Below are positions 14,501 to 26,500 of a stretch of DNA of 64,000 bases, piece by piece; the first letter of the stretch is position 1; every line of letters starts with the position of its first letter. The notes beneath the pieces are model-generated. The model worked only from the letters and a program-made list of their open reading frames with translations. It was not told where the DNA came from and made no database searches. The translations under genes were made by a program, and so were the position numbers. Source of the stretch: Romanomermis culicivorax (lineage: Eukaryota > Nematoda > Enoplea > Mermithida > Mermithidae); assembly GCA_963922205.1 (NCBI GenBank), contig CAWUHX010000097.1, positions 124,001 through 188,000 on the forward strand, given 5' to 3'.

Positions 14501-17500
14501 GGAACACAAAACTTGGCACTTACAACAAAGGTAAACAGGGAATTCTAATCAGCAATCCGCATTAAAAAAGCTTTATATATTCGAAAGTTATGAAAGTCAG
14601 CAACGGTCGCTTTTTTGGCTCACCTTGCACATAGATGTCCCTAGCTCTTGCGATATTTCCTGCCTAAATTTTGTACATCTTCCTCACAATTATTCTATAC
14701 GCGGCAGAGCAAATGCAAATTACTGTACAGGGACTATAAAAAATGCATATTTCTTTCGAGCCCTGCATTTGCTGAGTTTTCTTCACACATCAAAATCAGC
14801 TATGCAGTACATTTTCAAGACATCCTAAATGAATATAAATACCCATTTAGATAGACTCGTTTCCGTCCAATTGGCATACTCGGTATGATACTTCCCGAAA
14901 TTTGGTAATCAGTAAGTCACTTTTCTTTTATTTCACTCGACCAGTTAGTCATTTTTTGCCAGGGTAGTAAATAAATTTATAAACCTAAGACAATGTTTTT
15001 TCTGCACCGGGCTTTCTGCACAGTGCAGAAAAGCCAAAAAAAGTTCTGCACTGCGGTTTTCTCCTGTTACCACTGTTTTTCCCCCCAGGCCTTTTCCACA
15101 AATGGGGAAGGGGTCAAAATTCGTTTCCCCGTTTTCCCGAAGTCGTTTTTCGCTTCAGAATGCATTTATACGCTTTCTTTATGTATTTCTGAGCTTTTTC
15201 AAACCTTCTGCTGTTTTTTAGAGCCGTTAATTCATTAAAATTGTGGAAACATTTGAAATTTTTGAGTTTGATCGAAGTCTAATCTACAAGCATTGTGGAA
15301 CAAATTTTCCAGCAAACTATCCAAGGGCATAATGACTTTGAATTATACGAGAAATCGACGGTTAAGTCCTCTACGATGACAAGTAAGAGCCCAAAAAAGA
15401 TGCAACTGTCTGGGTATTGACATTCTGCGACGCTGAAAAATCAATTTTCCAAACATCTATTTCAAGAATTGATTCGAATTTTGTGTTCAAAAGTCTTAAT
15501 TTCTAGAATTTTATATTTAAAAAATTTCAAAACCAGAAATTTGTTCGCAAACTCTCATGAATTTGGCCGAAAAGATATGAGTAAGAAGAGTAGAAATTTC
15601 CGAAAACTACTTCCGTGAAGCATTTGGATTGATTTTACGTTAAGAAAGAAATAATAGCTTCAAAAAGACTTGACGTATTGATCGTTCTAAAAAATGTGTC
15701 AGGGAAAAAATGTGAATCTAAATTCAATATCAAGATAAAATATTGAAGATTACCAATTAAAACATGAGATGATGCGTTTGAGTTGATGAAAACTATTAAA
15801 GATTAAATGATAAGTGAAGGTATATATGTTAGAAGCCGCGCCTGAGCTGGATAATACATATTAATCATAATTAAGGTTATAACCGGCAAGAAGCGCCAGA
15901 AGATTTTGAGATTATGACCTTCTAAATGCTCCAAAATGCATCCTTTCTGTATTTGATGTGATCAAACACATGACTCAAAAAATTCTGCACCAGTGCAGAA
16001 ATCACAAAAAAAAAATTCTGCGCGAAGCATTAAGAGTCCGCATTGTGCACAAAAAAACACTGCTAAGACCGCAATAATATATCCCATATCCCCCTACGAG
16101 ATAGTCTGATTCTTCCATACTTCCGTTGTATGTACTTTGAGTTGTATGTTAAACATAGTATGACTAAAGAAAACACAAAAAAAATTTCTCACGCTATTAC
16201 ATATACTATAATGCATAATCAAGCAAAATCTGCAAAAAATCATTCCGGAAAGAGATAAGATTTTAAGTCTGGAGCGTCCAGTTGATTAGAAATGAATATA
16301 TGGCCGTATTGTAGTTTATCGGAGCTACTGTTATCAAACGTTGCTTAAAATTCATGTGTTACCAAAAAGTACGTGAGTAGAATAATGACTTACTATCCAT
16401 CGAGAGGAAGATAAACTTAGAATTGCTACGGAACTGGCAAGAAAATTTCCATGCCCCCTTGGATTAGTTGGTAGTCAGTAGAAGAGATACTGAGTCCGGT
16501 TGCTCAAAAATTAATCAAGGTACAGGTACATCTTCAACAGCTCCTTAGGCTGTTGTTCGAAAGTGCTCCTTAAAATATTCCTTTGTTGCATACCTGTAAG
16601 AGGTCCGACCAGTTGGGTGGGAGAGGGGTAAACCAAAAATTTCGGGTTGGGAGTCCCAAAATGGAGTGGGTCCCAAAAATCCCCAAAAAAATCGAAAGTT
16701 TTCCCAAAAAACGCTACTTTTTTCCACATTTTTCCGAGTTTGGGGGGAGGGTTGGGTATAGGGTTGGCCAAGTTGGTGTGGGTGTTCCGACATTTGGGTA
16801 TAGTGCTCGACCAAGTTGGTGGGGTTACCCCAACCCCCTTCCCCAATTACAGATATGTTTAAGTGAGGATAAGTTAAAGGACACCTAAAACTATCAGTTT
16901 TATGGGGTTTTCTCAAGTCCCTGACATACTTCGCCGCGAGGTACCGCGCGGCGCCGGTTGTCCTATTCATAACCAAAAAGCGGCGCAGCGCGGCGCCGTC
17001 TGGGAAGTATGAATAGATTTTTCTGTACCGCTTTCAAAGTTCAACTCAAACGAAATTTTCGAACAACTGTGTTATAAAGCTGTAATATATTGTTGCTATA
17101 ACATATTGATGCATACTATAACATCTGTATATGCAGTTCAGTCATGTTTTTTACATGAATTGTGAATTATGACACTTTTCAAGTATTATTTTATCACGCG
17201 TCGTAATAATACATGCACAACATAGAAATTCTGTGGGGCGTCAGCCAGTACAAACAGCATGTTTTTCAACCTATATTAGCCAAATGTGAAATTATTTGCT
17301 TGGACAACATTTTTTGAAGTTTTAACGCTACTTCTTTGAATCAAGTATGCTTTGGGAGAGATCGTTTAACTACGGTATCATTTTCATTCATGATGACGTT
17401 CTCTTCTTGATCATTTTTCGTTCGTCATCTTCTCAATCATTGCAGGGGGTCAGATCCGTTGGGGGGTCAATCGCCCCAAACCCCCTTCACGTGCATATAT

Positions 17501-20500
17501 GCTACCATTCGGAAAAAATTCATCCTACATTCTGAAAAATCCATGATTGACAAGTTTTGGCTAAGCATATTTTCCGGACAATATCAAGAGCGAAATCATT
17601 TTCAGAGGATGCTTCACAGAAGAACACTTTTTTTAACAATGTAGGATAGATAGAATTAAATTTTTTCTCAAAAAGGCTGTATAGCGGATGTTTATTTTCT
17701 CTATTCACAAGTGTTCTTGTATGATTATTTTATTATCTGCTAGTAAGTTTCTTCTTTCCATTGTTCTACAATTGCAATTTATCTTTTGCTCAAAAATTGG
17801 TTATAGTAAATTTTGGCTGGAGCCTCGGGGTATAGTAATCCAATACCCTATGGGAAAGTATGCTGTTTACTATAGAATTTTTGGCGTAAAAAAATCGTGG
17901 GGATCAGTTGAGCAGACACTGTAAATTGTAGAAATATAAAATGATTGCTATTCACTTTTTTATTAAAAAGCATTTCCAGAAAAGAGACTACAGGTTCTTG
18001 TGATTTCAAAATTTACAATGGAGATAATAATGTGGAAAATTATTAATATGCAAAGTAGCTGTAAACACGTTTCCACGGCCTGATATTGTCTTAGCAATAA
18101 GTTAAGTGCAATTAGCAGTTCCAAAAACGATAAAAAACAACAGTGCTTGCAAATTTTTCGCGAACGTTTTTATTCAGAGAGCGAAATCCGAAAGTAAAAA
18201 AGCGGTACCGCGCGGTACCTCGCGGCGAAGTATGACAGGGCCTTTAGGGTATCACTCGAGGTCCCTCAAAGGTTTGAGGAGCAACTTTTTTCGCAGTTTT
18301 CAATTTTTTATCAATTAGAATGTGAACCCATTGAACAGGTTCCGTATCACTAAAAAACGTCAATTTTCGGTATATTGTACAAATTTTCGCTCAATGTCCA
18401 GTGAAATTGAGAAGTTTAGACCCCAACCTTCTATGAACTGGGCTTTCCAAATATATTTTTATTTATTAACAGCACCATTTTTTTCCTCAAAGATTTTTTT
18501 TCCATATGAGAATCATAACACAATTTTTTTTCCTTACTTTCCACTTTCCAAAAATTTTTCACATTTTTAAAAACGTTGATATTGTGGGTACAGATGCTGT
18601 ACTTATGTATTCTATCAGCTTACTCAAACATTCTGTGGTTCCCGTAGTCAGTAATTCCTAAAACTCCCGAGAGAAGTAAAAAAATTTTAGTTAGGTCACA
18701 TCGTGCTGATAAACAAAATAATTGGTATTATACAACGGTTGAAAGCATAATAAAGATATATTTCCAGAAAACTAAGCTGCTGTTGCTGCTGCTAACATTT
18801 CTGTGATTGGAATTAGAAATATAAATTTATTTTCCACTCCGGCGCGTATTAACGGATTTTTTTGCTATTTTATATCCTAAACCGCAGGAAAACGGTCAGC
18901 AATTATTCCCAAACGGATTCAAACCTTGAGTCTAGAATTATGTTTTAATCTTTCTGAATGCAAAAAACATCCACAGCGTTTAGAAAACTTTATGCCAGAG
19001 AAAATTTAAGAATACAAAATCTCAATTTTCGTCGAAGTCCGAAAAAAATACCGAAGGTTAACGATTAAAAAGCCAGATGATATATACTTATTACTTTGTT
19101 GATAAAACCGTTAAAGAGTAATTAATAAGTGGGAGTAGACATGCTAACGGCTGCGCCTGATAGAAAATAATGACTATTATAATTATGACCGGCGCGAAGC
19201 ACGGCAAATTTTGTTTTTTACTTTCTAAAATGCACCAAAACGCATCTTTTTGGTCTTGAACTCACAAAAAAAATTTTCGGTAATGAGAACTCTGCTCAAT
19301 TCTTTTTCAACTTTCCTAAATTTTTTCCCCTCAAAATGTCCCATTTGAGGAAAAGCAGCGGCTAATGGAGCATACAGCAAAATGAATGTTGTAATATTCT
19401 ATCGAAAATTGAGGAGGCTTCAGAGGAGGGTTACTTTTCGAGGGAAATCTAATCGGTTTTGTACTAAAATCAATATTTTGAGTTATACACCAAAATTATT
19501 GAATTTTCAGAGAACGCACGTCGTCTTAACTTTTTTGTGAAAAATTGAGCATAATGTAACTTTTCGTAAAAATGATATGCCTATTGCATTCCCCTTGAAA
19601 ATTAATGCACCCTTTGAGATCACTAATAAAATCAATGGCGTTATCGCTCCATTAGACGTTGTCTCGGAAATCGATACCCGCGATCGAACTTTTTAATGGC
19701 TTTAATGAACTTTCATGTAAAACAGTACACGCCGGCAATAAGCAGGGTTCATGCGCCGTTTCAAAAATGAAATTCAAGGACAATTCAAGGATTTAAGGAC
19801 AAAATTTTTCATTTTTCAAGGAGAATTTTCAACTTTTTCCATCAAAATATGGCAAAAAAAGCTCCAGAATGGCAAAAGGAAATAGCCAAGCATTCTCAGA
19901 AAAATCACACCCATATCAGCCCTTGCTCATACAACTCAAACAGACATAATCAAATACAAAGACAAACCAGTGTTCAACTTGGAAGGCATACCACACATCC
20001 CAGACACATACCTTTTCATTAAATCAACATCGAAATCTAGAGCGATTCCAATCCCTGAAAATATATTTACTCTCCATGTATTATGGCAATTCATTGACCA
20101 GGACAACGATCGTGTGTTTACACAGTCTATCAGGATTTGCAACACAAACTCTATCCAACACGAAAAACATGATGAGCTATTCCAAACCACTCAACTGCAA
20201 CTCGCTCAGAGGCAATTCAGTTTGCTCAATTACTGACATCTTGAATACTATGCAGATTGTGATCCATCAACTCGCAGCCTTTCGACCAACTAGAGACTAT
20301 AATTGTACTAAATTTTTTTGCTTATAACACATAATTTGACACAATTCACATTAATTAATTGATTAATTCCACATAATTTAATCACATAATTTTGCTCAGA
20401 GAGCATTGGAAATAGATTTTTCTGACTTCCTGTGTTGAAAAATACATGTACACTAAATAATGAGAATCCTCGTTCAATTTGGTTACCTTCACTTTTGCTA

Positions 20501-23500
20501 ACATCAAGGAAATGTTATACGCAGATAAAGTGCTCATCGTGATGATACCTTGAAGGTTGTCGTATTCCAGTTGCTGGCTCATAGCTGATGTCTTTTCTAT
20601 TATTAGTAGCAGCAACATCATTAGACCTTCAGCAGCTGATGCAGGTTTTATCTGAATTTTCACTTATCTATTGGATGTGTAAAAGTTCTAGTTCCGTTAT
20701 ACAGTGACTTTTAAACAAGACCTAGGAGCTTGACAAGAATTGTCCATATGCCCAGTTGTAAGACTATAAAAACAAAGTTTTGGTACTTAGATTTTAGCTT
20801 TCACAGGTTAAACAGTACTGAAAGTGGTGCATTGATCACGATAATGACTGCTGTGACAAAATGCGCATAAAATACTGTACTTTTTCGATTGAGCAGGATT
20901 TCTTTAAGCACTTGCAAAGAAAAAGGCAACCATGGATAAAACCTGCACTTGATTTTGGAAACCAATTTTTGGTCTCTGTTCGATTTTTCACAAACAACAA
21001 GTGACTGGTATCTAGTATACTCCCTCCTTATTAGAAACAATACCATACCACGCAAATTTTTGAGAAGTGTGTCCATCTTGTATTCTTCAGCTAGTTTGAG
21101 TTCTGCGAGTTCAATGACAATGGAGAAATATGGCTTCTATTTAGAAGATGGTAATCGAAGATCACCGTGGCACTCTCCAAGAAATTACGCTAGTAGCATT
21201 CAAAAAAGTTTACATGAAAACTTGCATATGAGCAAGGTTTCTTTACATTGATTGCCTAGACTGTTGGGAGCAAAGATAAATAACATCAGAGCCGATACAT
21301 GGCAACATGGCAAGTTCTTGTTGTTGGAGTTGGGGATATATGTCATCGAGCTATAAAATTTTTATAGGTGCCTGATTACTGTTGGTGAGAAAACATTTCA
21401 CTAATACAATCCTGAGATAAAGGCTTAATCTATACAATGCAGAAAATCGATGAGGGCACAACAGTGAAGGAAAAAAACCATTTGTCACAGAATTCTGGAC
21501 AGTTGGTATATAAATGAAAAGTAAAAACAAAGCAGAAAAGTCACAACTAAGAATTGAAAAGAGAACAACGTTTTTCGGCGCGGAGCGCCGGAAATTTTTG
21601 ACGTTTTTCTCTCAAAATGAATTTCACGCCATAAACTTTGAGAGAATTCAAGGACATTTCTCTTTTTTCAGAATTCAAGGACAATTCAAGGATTTCAAGG
21701 ACGCGCATGAGCCCTGAATAATTATCAAGATCATGTGAATGAAAAAACATGTGTACTTGTAAACTAGAAATTGCTTATCTACTATACCTGCAATATTTTG
21801 CGCTTGGAATCTCTCGTTCTTCTAATTGAATCTATCAGCTCTTGACGCCTTCTTTCAACGCATTTATTTAGGTCCTAAAAGAGCCAATCCGTCGTCATAA
21901 AATGCCATATAAATGTATTCACAGTAAATTACTTGAAACGATGAATTGACTTGATCGACAACTTTGTCAGCGTTTAGATCTAACATGTCCATTTCCTTGC
22001 GTACATTCTCGGCCGCTTTGTTTAAATTTTTTGTACACTGAGTGGCTTTGTACAGAAGAATTTCGGACATGCGTTTTATGGCAATAGAAAACGGGACAAC
22101 AGTGTGATTAAGACATTGAGATGCCTGGTGATAGCGAGGATTGCTATTAATATTCGCCGACGAAGTAGTATGACGAGACGGAGAAGAAACCGTGCCCAGA
22201 TCGTTGGAGTTTTGATTCAATTGACTAGTTGATGTGGAGCATAGATTTGAAGCTGTAAAGAAATCAGGATTGGAATCCTTAAATATATTTTCTTTGACAA
22301 AGAAAAAACTCCAAATTTTTCCAAAACTGAAGACTTTCTGTAACGAAATAGTGGCGTAACGTATTAATCAATTACAGCTGTCTGCTGCGATACTGGACGG
22401 CATCGGGTCGGCCGGCGGTAGAATCAGCGATGAAGACAATGTCAGAGGCGACGTTGTGGAACTGGACGTCGTAGAAGACGAACACAAAGAACAAAAAACT
22501 ATGTCGCACGTTTCGCAGAATAACAATTCTTCATTGGCGTGGGTGGCGCATTTGGGCACCAAATCGCGTCGTTGACGGCTCATCAGATCAATCAATTGGT
22601 TGATAACGAAGCTGGGCGGCAATGATTGAACGCCAGAACGTGGCACCGGAATCGTCTCACGGCAAATGGGGCAGCGAAAGGAGCCTAAAAAAGTATGCAA
22701 ACCTTGAAGACAGTTTCCTGAAAAAGCAACAGTCACGAGTGCAAAAGCCTAAAATTGAGGACTTGGAAAGTCTGTAATCTTGAATTCTGTAGTTAGACAA
22801 ACAATGCTAAAAATTGGAATCACGAAACGTATCGATCCTGAATGAATTTGATTATGCACAGTGACTCGTGATCCAACAAAACAAGGATTATGTGCCTCAG
22901 TTCCCAAGAATCTTTTGCAGACAAAAACGTAAAACGGTGTGGGAAAAGTAGATTTATTTTGTGAACTGCGCTCCAAAAAGCAGTTTACATGGTCAAGAAA
23001 ACAATTGGCCAAGAACCAAAAAGATGTAAGTATATGCTAATGCTTTTTATTTCATGAAATCATTATTAAATTAAATGACAGATGGTTTTAATCATCAGGA
23101 AATAATGTCTTCCAAAAAACTTCCCTGGTGTCTTCTTCATAAGCCAAATACAATTTTCCACGTTTTTCCTCTTTCCCGCAGTCCCGTGTTGGTTAATTCG
23201 TCGACTATGCAGTAAGTGGTAAACCTCCTCCCTGATAGAGGCATTGGATCAAAAAAGTTAGACTCAGACCCTAAGTTGCAGTATCTCTATACTCTATTCA
23301 TTTTGAAATTATTGATGCAGCGATCCTATGAAAATAAGTTCAATAAGGAAAAACTAGTAAGCTTATTACTGTAACCAATGAGAGAATTTTTTGTCAGTGA
23401 GAGGCAAACTGAACTGAAAATTTCCTTCAATAAGCCGTTTAAAAGGTCAAAACTTCTGAAGTTGCACTCAGTTATCGACGCAGTTATATCTAAATCGTCT

Positions 23501-26500
23501 GTAAATAAGCATGCTGCTTTTCAATGATTTTGGCATATTCTATTATCATGGAAAAAATTATGCGTTTTTCTGCAGAATAAAAAGTTCCACCCATCGAGTG
23601 AAAATTGCGAATTAATTTGAATATACTTTTTTGGATTTCGTTACGTCTATCATTCTAAATCAAATGGGCTGTAGTACCCTTTATTCCATAACGGCTGAAA
23701 TCCGCAAAATGCAACAAAGTTATAATCCGACCGATACTTATAATATATGAATTTCTGATTACAGCTGTAGCTGTTGACAGAATAATTCTAACTCTATTGA
23801 TAAAATTAGTAAATATTAGATAAATTATGTAATAGGTCTCAAAATACTATTTTATTTTTTGTTTCTCAAGCTGAGAATATTCTGGATTGCTTTGTTTATA
23901 TTTTTCTTTCCGATTTATTCGTTCGAATTGGATCTAAAAATTATTTGATGAATAAACTTTGTCCAAAAGTTAAAACAAAGATATACCTACTCAGCGTAAT
24001 TTTAAGTGTCTGACTTTTGTCCAATATTTGCTCCAAATTTTGCCAAGAATCCCAGCCGAAAGCTTCTTCGTTTTGAACAAAAAGTGATCATTTTATATTC
24101 GTAGATCGATAAAATTATAAATTGCCTTAAACACTGTCGATAATTTCGAACGATTCTAAAACTAAGAGAATATAAAAATCCGGAAAACAAAACTGAAAAA
24201 AACAAAATGGCTAAATTTAATTTTCAAGCCAACTGTTCGTAAACAAAGATTTATTGCCTAATAAAAGCGATGAGCCGAAAAAAGGGGCAGAAATTCAAAA
24301 CATTCGCCAAGCAATATAAAAAAAAAACATTCTAGTTTGCTTTGTCCGGGACAGACTCCCTTCCAGCGCTACTAGCCAGGCAAAGAAAGGATGAAAATCT
24401 AATGAGACTATAGAAAAAGCCTCCGAATAAATGTCACGTGAACTTGAAAATAGACGCACAGCAGGGACAAAACTTGTGAATTTTCCAATTTTTGACGTTC
24501 ACTGATGAAAATCTTTTCATAATCTCACATTTTACACGTTTTATTAACTTTTATTTGAGGAAAAGAGGAGAGAAACCTAAAAGTCATCTGGGGATACTTC
24601 GAAGCAATTTTTTATAGGATATCTCAGGATTTTTCTTCATTTCCATAGATAGTATATCACAACATAATTGCAAAGATGTTCCAGTCAGATTCGCGTCGCA
24701 CCATTTCGGCAGCGGCTTTTGCATACCACCAATTAATACAAAAATATCAATAATCTTCATTAAATCTATCTCCAAAAAGATGCTCGACGAATTGAAAGCG
24801 GAAAAAAAGATATTGAAAGAGAAGATAATGTCAAAGTATTGGTGAAGTTTTATTGACATAATTCTGGTGAAATTGTTCCAAAAAAGTAAGAGGAAAGTTT
24901 ACTTCCAGCAAAATCAAGGTAATTGGATTTGAGGCATCCTGTCTTTCACTAACGAGGGGATGCCCAACAGTAAATCATTAAATCACACATATGATCGTAC
25001 ATGCGATCTACAGAAATAATACCAATAATTACAGCGTAGGCCTCGTTTGTTCGAGAATGACAGTAATCATTCTAAAAACAAAAATAGGTAAAAATTGATA
25101 GTTTATGCGGCGCTTCGCACTATAAATATCCACAAACTAGCTTATATGTATTTTTAAACCACATCATAAGAACTTTTTCGAACATTTTCCCCGACTGTGA
25201 CAAAAATTCCGAACTTTTTTACTTCAATGAGTACCGGCTAAAAATAAGCGTTTACTACCAAAAAGGTTCCGCTGTTTTCTAAGAAATAAAAGGACTATAT
25301 TTTGTGAACGAAAATGTCGCAAATACGTTTTCTTCAAAAGCTCTAACCATGCTAGAACGATTACTATCAAAAACACAATTTCTCAAACGTTTTCATAATC
25401 AATTCATTCGGGAAAATAGAGTTCAAAAGTTTACAAAACAGGCAATGCGAAAAAATTAGAAATTTTCGGACAGAATTTTGTCAATTAGATAAAGGCTTAT
25501 CTTTAATCACGAGTCCAATAAGAATCTATGAGAATGAATTATTATAACTAAATAAAAGCTTTCTATAGCTGAGTCAAAAAAATTAAATCCTATAAATCCT
25601 ATAAAAAAATTAAAAAATAAAATTTTTAATAAGATTTCGTTAACCTCAAGCATCGTGAAACAAGTAAGCTGCTGTTATGCTGATCAATTATCGTCATTTT
25701 CATAGTTATGAGCTAGAATTAGCCAGCAGTGTTCAACAAATACTTTGGGGTTAAGTACAAAATTAGAGTGAGAACGTAATCACAAAGACAGGTCTATGAA
25801 TACAAGGGCAGTGGGTTTCACTTTTTTTGGTTATTCTATTTTTGGTTACACCTTTTTTAAGTAATTAGTTCCGGTTTTACTACGTTGAAAACAAAAGGTT
25901 CATTAATGCTGTACACAGAAACAATTGCATACGTAAAAAATTGCGAAAATTAATTTTCTGTCAGAAGTAGCTCTAGCCTTTTACAAAATCTTGACCGTCG
26001 AGGCTTTTCGTTTGAAGTTAGATCATGATTGTATTTAGAAATGAGAGATGTATGTATATTAGTATATATTCGTATTCTTGCTATATACTTCGTGAGTACG
26101 TTTTGACTGTCAATACATTTTTGGTCGCACTCAAGATAATAATGAAATCGAAGGGACAAAAAACCAATTTTGATCAAAGATTGAAGAACTTATGTTTTTT
26201 ATCTGCATCACTCGTGAAATTGTCATTTTGAAGATCTTTTATTTGAACCGTACGAATCCTAAGAGAAGACTTCAACTGTCCTGATTTTTCATGACAAGGT
26301 AAAAAATAATATTACTTTCGGCGACTTTACATGCATGATTGAGTTGAAAGAAGTTTTGAAAGCAGAACAGACCTGTATCTTGAGATTGAGGTAATTCCGC
26401 TATTCTTTCCAGGCAAGTTTTGCAAACGGTGTGAGAACAGCTAAGCAACTTTGGACGGTGCGAATCGGTGTCAAAAGGGTATAGGCAAGTGGCGCAAGTT

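Larger units (their letters stand above)
12906..14627. mobile_element. Long-TIR DNA transposon (mariner-like ends), 1.7 kb, non-coding
   Basis: Inverted repeats of roughly 75 bp start CAGGGTGAGCCAAAAAACG and include TGACTTTCATAA and AATGCGGATTG. The left flank ends in TA; the right flank begins CA, so the duplication is imperfect. A third, internal copy of the end motif lies at 13,742 (CAGGGTGATCCAAAAAAGG). Two hAT-type MITEs have inserted in it. Confidence 0.7.

Noticed and set aside
16511..16976. Several overlapping Pro/Gly-rich frames on both strands
   Set aside because: Caused by G runs and C runs of a repeat; all six frames are partly open.
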